Assembly (NCBI RefSeq): GCF_006337165.1
Contig: NZ_CP040896.1
Location: 2,976,001 to 3,040,000 of the forward strand
Source: Hymenobacter jejuensis
GTDB taxonomy: Bacteria; Bacteroidota; Bacteroidia; Cytophagales; Hymenobacteraceae
Direction: 5' to 3'
DNA: 64,000 bases
The position numbers were made by a program, and so were the translations under genes. Below are positions 24,804 to 32,210 of this stretch, piece after piece (the stretch's first letter is position 1; every line of letters starts with the position of its first letter). The notes under the pieces were generated by a model that was not told the DNA's origin, did no database searches, and saw nothing but the letters and a program-made list of their open reading frames with translations.

Positions 24804-26309
24804 ATGGATGAACTGAATATTTTAACCCGAATTGTGACAGGAAGGAAAATACCCGTCACACCATTATTAGATTTCAGTGATCGGAAAGGGACTAATAAGG
24901 AAGTTCGTCTTATTAGGTTGCTGGAGAAGTCGCCAAATTGTACTCCTCTCCAACTTACGAAACTTTTATATACAAAGACAACTCCGGCCAGCCAAGCAGC
25001 ATTTCGGAAGCTGAAATCGCGTGTCCAGCAAAAGTTGCTGAACAACCTGTACTTCCTAGAACATACCGACCCTCGGCACCCGGTTTGGCGGCGATACGAG
25101 CTCCAATGCACGGAACTCTACCACCAGGCAAACGTGCTCAAACTGGAAGGCGAGTACACGCTCTCGGAACGGATGATGCGCAAATGCTTGCGGATCGCGC
25201 AGGAGGCAGAGTTTACGCAGTACGCCGTCATGAGTGCGCAGGCCCTGCGGACTCTGTATGCCGAGCTGCGTCAACCGGCTCGTTACAAGACCATTAGCGC
25301 CGAACTGATGCGTTTGCAGACGCTGCTGACGTTGGAAGAAACCGCCGCTCAAGTGTACTGGGATACCAAAATTGCTCTTGCTCACTCGGTGAAATCCCGG
25401 CGGTTTTTGCTGAACGAATTGCCAGCACATATCAAGGAGTTAGAGAAGCTGCATCAGCAAGCTGGGAGCTTTACCACTTTTAACTACTTGTATAACAGCC
25501 TGTTGTTTCAGCAAGGCTTAGTGGGCGACTACGACGGCATCATTCGCCTAACCGCAACCACGGCCAAGGACTTTGCCAAAGGCAAGATCAATGCGAAACG
25601 CTTCGACAAGCGCTTTAATAACTTCATGAGCGTATATGCCCACCTGCGCTGCCGACGCGTGCAGGAAGGGCTGGTGCTGGCCGAGCATTACCTCCAAGAT
25701 TTTCACCACTCTTCCGGCAACTGGTTTTATTTTCTGGAGCATTACCTGTTGTTGGCCATGCACGCCGCCAACTATGCGCAAGCGCGCGATCTGATTAATA
25801 TGGCGCGCAAAAATCCATATTATCGAAAACAGCGGGTGGCGGCGCAACAGCGCTGGGATCTCTACGACGCGTATCTGCAGTTCGTGCTGCCGGATCAGTC
25901 GCCGTTGCGGGCCATGCACTTTGCCCAATTTGTGCAGACTGTTCCGGATTATAGCCGCGACAAGCAGGGCTACAACGTGGCAATCCTGATTTTGCAGTTT
26001 CTGCACTACCTGCGGCGGCGCGATATCGAAACCCTAATGGCACGCTTGGAAAGCTTGCGCAAATACCAGCAAACGCATTTGCGCGACCCAGCTACCTTGC
26101 GGAGTCAGCTCTTTTTTCGGCTGCTGGTACTTACTGTGAAGAAAGATTTTGATTCAAAAGCCAGCGAAAAGCACGGGCAGGCATGGCTGGCTCGCTTGCG
26201 CGAAGCGCCTCAGCCCGGCGAGGCATTTGCCGAAATCGAAATCATTCCTTACGAAGACCTGTGGGCCCTAACCCTCAACATTCTGCGTACAGCGGAAGTT
26301 AAACACTAG
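24804..26309 (+). CDS. all-helical protein with possible winged helix and TPR-like repeats
   Basis: A 501-residue cytosolic protein without signal or membrane segments. Residues about 31-85 contain a charged helix (KEVRLIRLLEKS), a TPLQLTKLLY helix and a basic helix (FRKLKSRVQQKLLNNLYFLE) that could form a winged-helix DNA-binding unit. From about 95 to 450 it reads as consecutive helix pairs of TPR type. No catalytic motif is visible. Divergent placement from the repeat-peptide gene suggests a peptide-responsive regulator like the RRNPP group, but these are known mainly in Firmicutes and no sequence match is claimed. The first 180 bases are AT-richer than the remainder. The stop codon lies within a 13-bp stem terminator. 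Confidence 0.6.
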   Translation: MDELNILTRIVTGRKIPVTPLLDFSDRKGTNKEVRLIRLLEKSPNCTPLQLTKLLYTKTTPASQAAFRKLKSRVQQKLLNNLYFLEHTDPRHPVWRRYELQCTELYHQANVLKLEGEYTLSERMMRKCLRIAQEAEFTQYAVMSAQALRTLYAELRQPARYKTISAELMRLQTLLTLEETAAQVYWDTKIALAHSVKSRRFLLNELPAHIKELEKLHQQAGSFTTFNYLYNSLLFQQGLVGDYDGIIRLTATTAKDFAKGKINAKRFDKRFNNFMSVYAHLRCRRVQEGLVLAEHYLQDFHHSSGNWFYFLEHYLLLAMHAANYAQARDLINMARKNPYYRKQRVAAQQRWDLYDAYLQFVLPDQSPLRAMHFAQFVQTVPDYSRDKQGYNVAILILQFLHYLRRRDIETLMARLESLRKYQQTHLRDPATLRSQLFFRLLVLTVKKDFDSKASEKHGQAWLARLREAPQPGEAFAEIEIIPYEDLWALTLNILRTAEVKH

Positions 26310-26347
26310 TTCATAACTATTTGATTCGCAAATTGTTATGAACTAGT
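26305..26347. terminator. bidirectional hairpin at the regulator stop codon
   Basis: Perfect 13-base arms (ACTAGTTCATAAC at 26305-26317 and its complement at 26335-26347) enclose 17 bases between two convergent genes. The inner part, ATAACTATTTGATTCGC, also matches the dispersed palindrome. Confidence 0.7.
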
Positions 26348-26348
26348 G

Positions 26349-26882
26349 CTATGATTGATGAGCAGGTTTACGGATGCTGCTGCCAACGCGGGGTTTGGAA
26401 GGAAGATCTTTTGTAGGGGCAACTTTGAGCTTGGCTTGCGGGGCTGTTCTGGCTTTGGCTGGTGGTACAAGCGAAGTGCGAGATTTCTGTACTTGTTGGG
26501 TAGCAGGCGTTACTGCCACAGCCGGGGGCTGAATGGCTGCCGCAGCCGAAGGATTCAGGGCCAAGTAGCGACTAAATTGTGTTTCGTTGACCACCGTCTT
26601 GAGTTCCAGAGCGTAATCGTGCTCGATCTCGCGTAGTTTGTTGCTGCGCATGGCTGGGTCGTTGCTATATAGCTGCTGTACTTCCGATTCTTTGATTAAC
26701 CGATCATAAATTAGGCGGCGAACCTTGATAGTGCGGGCATCGTCGAGCGAAATATGGCCTGCTAACTGGCGAGTTAGCTCTGTGGCCTGCGTACGCAACT
26801 GATCGGAATTCTGCTGGGCCAAACCAGCATGGGCAGAAAATAGTATGCCCGTCAGGAACAATAGAAAGTAGAGTCTTGGCAT
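26349..26882 (-). CDS. exported protein of unknown function
   Basis: The ATG at 26882 gives 177 residues with a signal peptide (YFLLFLTGILFSAHAGLAQQ). The mature N-terminal half is helical and charged (LRTQATELTRQLAGHISLDD through SNKLREIEHDYALELKTVVN), of a kind often seen in small Bacteroidota periplasmic proteins. The C-terminal 60 residues are Pro/Ala/Lys-rich and probably disordered. No family is recognised with confidence. It is convergent with the helical regulator and follows the OmpA gene region only loosely. Confidence 0.7.
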   Translation of the reverse strand: MPRLYFLLFLTGILFSAHAGLAQQNSDQLRTQATELTRQLAGHISLDDARTIKVRRLIYDRLIKESEVQQLYSNDPAMRSNKLREIEHDYALELKTVVNETQFSRYLALNPSAAAAIQPPAVAVTPATQQVQKSRTSLVPPAKARTAPQAKLKVAPTKDLPSKPRVGSSIRKPAHQS

Positions 26883-26964
26883 GTGAATATTCGTTAGAAA
26901 ATAATGCAAACGCCCAGCCTAGCAAATACCGAACCTAAATAGAATAGAGAGGAATAAGGTGGCT

Positions 26965-26990
26965 TAATTATTTGTTAATCAAATAGTTAT
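26965..26990. repeat. copy of the dispersed palindrome
   Basis: TAATTATTTGTTAATC and AAATAGTTAT, in the spacer upstream of the exported-protein gene and beyond the OmpA terminator. Confidence 0.6.
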
Positions 26991-27032
26991 AATATAAAAA
27001 AGGACGGCTTTTTCCTTGCTAGGGCCAGTGCT

Positions 27033-27080
27033 AAACAGCAAGCCCACCCGCCAAAACGTTGGCGGGTGGGCTTGCTGTTT
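27033..27080 (-). terminator. intrinsic terminator after the OmpA family gene
   Basis: AAACAGCAAGCCCACCCGCC and its perfect complement form a 20-bp stem around an eight-base loop, ending seven bases beyond the stop codon. Confidence 0.85.
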
Positions 27081-27086
27081 CAACAG

Positions 27087-29120
27087 TTATTTACCCGTGA
27101 CTTTGAACTCCGTCCGGCGGTTGAGTTGGCGCCCTTGTTTATTGGTGTTTGGGGCCACCGGTTGGGTATCGCCGTAGCCCGCAAAAGTAAGGCGGCCTTT
27201 GTCAATGCCTTTGCCAATGAGGTAGTCAACTACCGCTTTCGCCCGCCGTTGCGAGAGGTCTTTGTTGTAAGCCGCATTGCCTACATTGTCCGTATGGCCC
27301 GAAATCTCGAGGCGCAACGCGGGCGTTTCGGTGAGTAGCTTTTGCAGCCGCTCCAATTCTGAGGTGCTTTCCTTGCGTAGAGTCGCCTTGTCGAAATCGA
27401 AGAAAATGTTGTTCAGAACGACTTTGACGCCTACTTCCAGCTTTTTCAGCGCAATGTCCTTCACCACTTCCGAATAAGCCGCGCCACTGGGCAGATCGAA
27501 GTTTTCGGAGTGGAACAAGTAGCCTTCCTGCCGCACCACAATGCCGTAGTTGACGCCCGAGGGCAGCGACACCAAGTAGCGGCCCGACTGGGCGTTGGCC
27601 CGGAAAGAGGCAATTACTTCATTGCGTTGATTATCAATTACATCGATGGTGGCTTCCAGTGGTTGCTTAGTCGCTTCATCGGTTACTACACCTTTCAGTA
27701 TCGTTACCTGAGCCGACGCAATGGGCACCGGTGGGGCTAGCAGCGCCTCTTTCACCGGTTGAGCACGCGAAGCCAGCAACTGGTCTTCTTGGCTCAGCAC
27801 AGGCGGTTTTTCGGGCCCTAGAAAGGTGATCTGGTAAATGTCTTTGCTGCCCAAGCCATCGTCGCGAAACGAGGAATAGTAGCCGTGGCGGCCGGAAGCA
27901 GAAATCACAAAAAACACATCGTCGTCGGGCGTATTGATAGGCCAGCCCAGATTCTCGGGCTCGCTCCACTTGCCGTTTTCCAACACCGATTTGAAGATGT
28001 CATAGCCGCCCATCGAGTTATGGCCTTCCGAACTGAAATACATCGTTTTGCCGTCGGGGTGCAGAAATACGCCTTCCTCGCCGTAGGGCGTATTGATGAC
28101 CGAACCGACATTCTGGGCCGGGCCGCGCCCTTCAATCTCGATCTGGTAGATGTCACGGCTGCCCAAGCCGCCTTCCTTGTCACTCACGAAGTATAGGTTG
28201 CGGCCATTGGGTGTGAAGGCCGCGGATGATTCGTGGTACTTGCTATTGATGCGCGAACCGAGCTTTTGCGGCTTGCCCCACGTCGCGCCCCGCAGGTTCG
28301 ATTCCTGCAAGTCGCCGCCGTTGTCTTCTACATACACCAGCATGCGTTGGCCGTCGGGGGCCAGGCCCACGGTGGCATCATGGCCTTCGGTATTGACGGG
28401 GGCGCCCAAATTGCGGGCCGGCGACCAGCCTGTGCTGGTGCGTGTGCTTTGGTAAATGTCCTCGAAGAAACCGCCGGTTTCTGGGTCGTTTTGCCCCCCT
28501 GTCGAATTGTTGCGGCGGGACGTAAACAGAATCACCGACTCGTCGGCAGAAATCACGGGGCCGTAATCGGCGTAGGGGGAGTTAACGCCAGGCCCTGCGT
28601 TGTCAATAAAGACGCGTGAGGGCTTCTGCATCAGCTTCTGGCCGTTTTCGCACTCCGTAATCTTCTTGCGGATATTGGTCATGAAGGCCGCCGTATTCTT
28701 GCCACCCGCAGCCGGTTGCGCCGCTTTGTATTCGACAATAGCCTCTTTCCACTTCGCATTCAAGTGTAGTCCACGTCCCAGTAAGTAGTGGATTCGCGGG
28801 TCAACATCCGCGTTCAGCTTATACGCTTTCTGCAAATACGCGAGGGCCCGCGGCTTGTAGCCCGAGTGCAAGTAGCAGTCCCCGATTTTCAGGTTTAGCT
28901 CGGCGTTGTTTGCGTTAAACTTCTGGGCTTCCAGGTAATGGGGCAGGGCCTGCTCGTAGCGGGGTGGGTCGTTTAGGTACCATTCATCCCCCTGCTTGAG
29001 CTCGCGCAACGCCGCCTTGAGGCCATCTTTGTCGTTGCCGAAGTGGTCCTTGCTGAACTCCACATCTTGGGCATAAGCCGCGTGTGTGAGTAACAGTAAG
29101 ATTATCAAGTATTTATACAT
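27087..29120 (-). CDS. PorE-like OmpA family protein (TPR, propeller, CRD, OmpA)
   Basis: A 677-residue exported protein with four parts in order: signal peptide (LIILLLLTHAAYAQ); TPR repeats at about 35-150; a WD40/PD40-like propeller at about 190-430 with repeated phrases such as GQRMLVYVEDNGG, GRNLYFVSDKEGGLGSRDIY and GKTMYFSSEGHNSMGGYDIF; a carboxypeptidase regulatory-like domain at about 475-545; and a C-terminal OmpA domain (FFDFDKATLRKES, ISGHTDNVG, NRRTEF) that binds peptidoglycan. This is the architecture of PorE of the type IX secretion system. The signal is type I here, with no lipobox. Many Bacteroidota have several paralogues, so the T9SS role is likely but not certain. Confidence 0.85.
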   Translation of the reverse strand: MYKYLIILLLLTHAAYAQDVEFSKDHFGNDKDGLKAALRELKQGDEWYLNDPPRYEQALPHYLEAQKFNANNAELNLKIGDCYLHSGYKPRALAYLQKAYKLNADVDPRIHYLLGRGLHLNAKWKEAIVEYKAAQPAAGGKNTAAFMTNIRKKITECENGQKLMQKPSRVFIDNAGPGVNSPYADYGPVISADESVILFTSRRNNSTGGQNDPETGGFFEDIYQSTRTSTGWSPARNLGAPVNTEGHDATVGLAPDGQRMLVYVEDNGGDLQESNLRGATWGKPQKLGSRINSKYHESSAAFTPNGRNLYFVSDKEGGLGSRDIYQIEIEGRGPAQNVGSVINTPYGEEGVFLHPDGKTMYFSSEGHNSMGGYDIFKSVLENGKWSEPENLGWPINTPDDDVFFVISASGRHGYYSSFRDDGLGSKDIYQITFLGPEKPPVLSQEDQLLASRAQPVKEALLAPPVPIASAQVTILKGVVTDEATKQPLEATIDVIDNQRNEVIASFRANAQSGRYLVSLPSGVNYGIVVRQEGYLFHSENFDLPSGAAYSEVVKDIALKKLEVGVKVVLNNIFFDFDKATLRKESTSELERLQKLLTETPALRLEISGHTDNVGNAAYNKDLSQRRAKAVVDYLIGKGIDKGRLTFAGYGDTQPVAPNTNKQGRQLNRRTEFKVTGK

Positions 29121-29137
29121 AGTATCGTGCTGTTGTT

Positions 29138-29179
29138 CAGCAGTCGCTCTTGGTAGAATTCGGCAAAGAGCGACTGCTG
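29138..29179 (-). terminator. hairpin between the TPR and OmpA genes
   Basis: CAGCAGTCGCTCTT and its complement enclose 14 bases. It lacks a strong T run, so it may be an attenuator or processing site rather than a full terminator. Confidence 0.5.
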
Positions 29180-29211
29180 GGGTAGGCAGGGGTTATTTCC
29201 AATTCCTCACG

Positions 29212-30270
29212 TTATTCTGCACCACAACCCGAATTGGCCGCGTGGGTAGCTCCCACTTCGAGGCCGAGCTCAGCTGCTTTGCGCCAATCTTGGCAGGCGC
29301 CGTCGGCCTCGCGCAACATCTCCCGGGCGTGGCCGCGGTTGAGGTAGGCTTCGGCATACTGTGGGTTCAGCGCAATAGCTTTGGTGGCGTCGGCCGCAGC
29401 TTTCTGGTAGTCTTCCAGCTTGAGATACGCGGCAGCGCGGTTGTTCCAGGCGAAGCTGTACTTGGCATCGAGCTCTACGGCTTTGCCAAAATCCTCAACG
29501 GCCCCGCGGTAATCGCCGGCTTCGTAACGCGTGCTGCCGCGGTTGGTGTAGGCAATGGGGTTATCTGTTTTCTTCTGCACGTACTCATTGTAATCTGCCA
29601 AGGCGCCTTTCAGATCGCCGGCTCGCCGCTTGGTAGCCGCCCGGTTCAGCAGGGCAGGGAGCAAGTCTGGCTGTAAGCTGTAGGCATTGCTATAGTCCTG
29701 AATAGCAGCCTGATAATTACCAAGCTGGCGCGAAGCACTGGCCCGGTCGTGGTAGGCATACGCGTAGCTCGGATCGACTTTGATGGCTTGGTCGAAATCG
29801 GCGCGGGCAGCTTGGTACTCGCCTTTCTCAAAGCGCAGCGCGCCGCGGTAATACCACGCCGGCGCGTAGTCGGCTTTGGTTTCGGTGGTTTTGGTGTAGT
29901 CCTGTTGGGCCTCGTCGCGTTGGCCAAGCGCTTCGCGGGCTTGTGCCCGCCCGAAGTAAGAAGTGAAACTCGGCTCGAGGCGCAGGGCTTGGTCGTAGTC
30001 CTGAATGGCTTGCTGATACTCTTTCAGCTCGTAACGCGTGGTGGCGCGGTTGTAGTAGGCCTTCGCAAAATCGGGGCGTACGGCCAGCGCTTTGTCAAAA
30101 TCCTGCAAGGCGGCTCGGTAGCTTTTGCTGTTGTACTTGGCTACTCCGCTGTTGTAGAGCTTCTCCGCCTGTTGGGCCGGGGGCAGGGTAGTAGCCCGCA
30201 CAGAATCTACTTGGGCTTGTGCGGCTAAGCTGAAAAGGCAGCTTATCGCCAAAAGAAAAAGTTTTCGCAT
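29212..30270 (-). CDS. exported tetratricopeptide repeat protein
   Basis: A 352-residue protein with a signal peptide (LFLLAISCLFSLAAQA) followed by about nine TPR units from residue 30 to the end. Each has the family pattern, for example KSYRAALQDFDKALAVRPDF, KEYQQAIQDYDQALRLEPSF, and GDYRGAVEDFGKAVELDAKY. The C-terminus (GACQDWRKAAELG) is the usual end of this group. It probably acts as a periplasmic scaffold and lies directly upstream of the PorE-like OmpA gene on the same strand. Confidence 0.9.
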   Translation of the reverse strand: MRKLFLLAISCLFSLAAQAQVDSVRATTLPPAQQAEKLYNSGVAKYNSKSYRAALQDFDKALAVRPDFAKAYYNRATTRYELKEYQQAIQDYDQALRLEPSFTSYFGRAQAREALGQRDEAQQDYTKTTETKADYAPAWYYRGALRFEKGEYQAARADFDQAIKVDPSYAYAYHDRASASRQLGNYQAAIQDYSNAYSLQPDLLPALLNRAATKRRAGDLKGALADYNEYVQKKTDNPIAYTNRGSTRYEAGDYRGAVEDFGKAVELDAKYSFAWNNRAAAYLKLEDYQKAAADATKAIALNPQYAEAYLNRGHAREMLREADGACQDWRKAAELGLEVGATHAANSGCGAE

Positions 30271-30426
30271 AGCTTCCCGCCGCTAATCATCGACGCAGGC
30301 TAAATGTAATTTTATTTGTCGGAAACCGGAACCTTAAGTTGAAAAATTAGTAGTCAGTATAATTTTATAAAGAATTGTTATTCTGGATTTTATAAAACCT
30401 GAACCATTGAAGTTGAGTCGAGGCCA

Positions 30427-30723
30427 TCATTCTTTCTGTAGCTGCGCCAGTAGCATTTCCCGAAGCTCATCGGCTAAAGTTCCCTGAAACACAGGGCGGC
30501 TGGCTCGCCGGTACCAGTAAGCCGCGTTGCTTCGGTCGCCTTCTAGGCGGTGCAAATACGCGTGCAGCCAATTGTGAGCCGCATCCGATTCATTTTCCTG
30601 TGCCAACTCGTGCGCCTGTTTCCACTCTGAGCGGGCTGCGTGCCACAAAGCGCGCAAAAGAGGGGAGAAGCTGGCCGGAGGTGCCGAAGCCGTAAGCGAA
30701 GCCGAAAACTGGTCGTAAGTCAT
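30427..30723 (-). CDS. small conserved-looking helical protein of unknown function
   Basis: The ATG at 30723 gives 98 residues (five more if the ATG at 30738 is used). There is no signal. The sequence is helical, rich in Trp, His and Ala: LLRALWHAARSEWKQAHELA and HNWLHAYLHRLEGDRSNAAY, followed by WYRRASRP. The helix-turn-helix spacing resembles one TPR pair. It stands alone between the TPR gene and the divergent bacilliredoxin gene. I recall similar unnamed small proteins in Hymenobacter relatives, but no function. Confidence 0.65.
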   Translation of the reverse strand: MTYDQFSASLTASAPPASFSPLLRALWHAARSEWKQAHELAQENESDAAHNWLHAYLHRLEGDRSNAAYWYRRASRPVFQGTLADELREMLLAQLQKE

Positions 30724-30819
30724 GGCAGAGCAAGTCAATCAAAAAATTGTACGGGTAGTATAACTAATGTGTGGCCGGTAGGGTTAAGCAGAAACGAAAA
30801 GATAGAACCGGACTTTGCG

Positions 30820-30827
30820 TATTTTTG
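30820..30827 (+). promoter_or_regulatory. candidate -7 box of the bacilliredoxin gene
   Basis: TATTTTTG matches TAnnTTTG and lies 62 bases before the start codon. The upstream element is not clear. Confidence 0.4.
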
Positions 30828-30889
30828 CAGGGCCTCCGGGCAGTTACTCCTTACGTTTTCTCACTTTCAGTCCATTCTGTACCATTACA

Positions 30890-31312
30890 ATGGCAACATA
30901 CCCCGAATACATGGTGGCTCCCATCCGGCAAGACCTCGTCGAAGCTGGCTTTGAGCAACTGATGACCCCCGAAGAAGTTGATTCTGTGCTGCAGCAAGAT
31001 GCTGGTACTGTGCTGGTTGCAGTAAATTCAGTATGTGGCTGCGCAGCCGGCAAAGCCCGACCGGCGCTGAAGCTGGCTTTGGCTAGCTCCGAAAAAAAGC
31101 CCGCGAAGCTCGTGACGGTTTTTGCCGGCATGGAGACCGAAGCCGTAGCCAAGGCGCGTGAGCACATGCTGCCCTACCCGCCTTCGTCGCCGTGCATTGC
31201 GTTGTTTAAGGACGGCGAATTGGTGCACATGATCGAGCGTTATCACATCGAAGGCAACGACATGATGCGCATCGTCGACAATCTGCAAGGCGCTTTCGAA
31301 GAGTATTGCTAG
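30890..31312 (+). CDS. BrxA/BrxB family bacilliredoxin
   Basis: A thiol protein that in Firmicutes removes bacillithiol from oxidised proteins. The ATG at 30890 gives 140 residues starting MATYPEYMVAPIRQDLVEAG, the YphP/YqiW family beginning. The catalytic motif is CGC (Cys49 and Cys51 in NSVCGCAAGKARPAL). The C-terminal MIERYHIEGNDMMRIVDNLQ region also matches. Bacillithiol is made by some Bacteroidota, so the role fits. It is a monocistronic unit with its own promoter-like box and terminator. Confidence 0.93.
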   Translation: MATYPEYMVAPIRQDLVEAGFEQLMTPEEVDSVLQQDAGTVLVAVNSVCGCAAGKARPALKLALASSEKKPAKLVTVFAGMETEAVAKAREHMLPYPPSSPCIALFKDGELVHMIERYHIEGNDMMRIVDNLQGAFEEYC

Positions 31313-31339
31313 GTTAAGGTGCCAAATGCATTTTCCTGA

Positions 31340-31374
31340 GAAAACGGCCTGCGGTTGCTCCGCAGGCCGTTTTC
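31340..31374 (+). terminator. intrinsic terminator after the bacilliredoxin gene
   Basis: GAAAACGGCCTGCGG and its complement around five bases, followed by TTTTTA. Confidence 0.88.
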
Positions 31375-31395
31375 TTTTTATTTAAGCGCTCGCTT

Positions 31396-32127
31396 ATGTT
31401 AGAAGCCATCCGGCCGCTGGCCTGGGACAGTGAGTTTTTGGGGTTCCTAGTTGGGCGGATGCACGGCACACAGGTCGCGCGCCAAGAGCTAGAACAGTTG
31501 CTGGCCGTCGCGCATCAGCAGGGCTACCGGTTGCTGTATTACAGCGTTGCCCCCGATGACGACGAATCTGAGGCTAGTGCGAGCGCGCTTGGGCTGTTGC
31601 TGGCCGACCGCAAAGCGACCTTCGTGCAAGATATTGACTGTGAGATAGATACACTTTTGCCTCCTGCAATAAAACCTGTTTCCACTATCAGTACTGATGT
31701 CATAGCGCTGGCCCTGCAAAGCGGCGCCTTCTCTCGCTTCCGGCGCGATCCACACTTTGCGGCCGGGACTTACGAGCGGCTTTATACCCACTGGATCGAG
31801 CAATCAGTGGCTGGCGAAAGGGCTCGCGAGGTGCTGGTGTACCGTCAGGCCGCCGCCGTGTGTGGGTTGATTACCCTGAGCCCCTTGCCTGCCGCGCCAG
31901 CACCCAATTCGTGCGTAAGTATCGGCCTCCTTGCTGTCGATGCCAAGGTGCGCCGGCAAAGCATTGGTACACAGCTGCTTGTGGCTGCTCGGCAACGTGC
32001 CCAAGCTTGGGGCTACGGCCGCCTCCGCGTAGTGACTCAACTGGATAATGAAGCCGCCTGCCGTTTCTACGAGCATGAAGGCTTTCATCTGGAGCAAGTC
32101 GAACACTTATATCATGTTTGGCTATAA
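31396..32127 (+). CDS. GNAT family N-acetyltransferase, WecD-like
   Basis: A 243-residue acetyltransferase. The N-terminal half begins LAWDSEFLGFLVGRM, a phrase typical of sugar-amine GNATs such as WecD (RffC). The acetyl-CoA site is in the C-terminal GNAT fold: SIGLLAVDAKVRRQSIGTQL, then LRVVTQLDNEAACRFYEHEG. The acceptor is probably an amino sugar nucleotide, but that cannot be settled from sequence and no aminotransferase gene is adjacent. Confidence 0.85.
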   Translation: MLEAIRPLAWDSEFLGFLVGRMHGTQVARQELEQLLAVAHQQGYRLLYYSVAPDDDESEASASALGLLLADRKATFVQDIDCEIDTLLPPAIKPVSTISTDVIALALQSGAFSRFRRDPHFAAGTYERLYTHWIEQSVAGERAREVLVYRQAAAVCGLITLSPLPAAPAPNSCVSIGLLAVDAKVRRQSIGTQLLVAARQRAQAWGYGRLRVVTQLDNEAACRFYEHEGFHLEQVEHLYHVWL

Positions 32128-32150
32128 CTAATTGATTGTGAATATATTAT
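32124..32150. repeat. copy of the dispersed palindrome
   Basis: ATAACTAATTGATTGTG and AATATATTAT, covering the stop codon of the GNAT gene and abutting the terminator that follows. Confidence 0.6.
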
Positions 32151-32189
32151 AAAAAGAGCCGCCGTCTGTATAGACGGCGGCTCTTTTTA
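32151..32189. terminator. bidirectional terminator between the GNAT gene and recQ
   Basis: AAAAAGAGCCGCCGTCT and its complement enclose a short loop between the two convergent genes. Confidence 0.9.
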
Positions 32190-32210
32190 TATTTAGAAGA
32201 TGCGCTTGGG

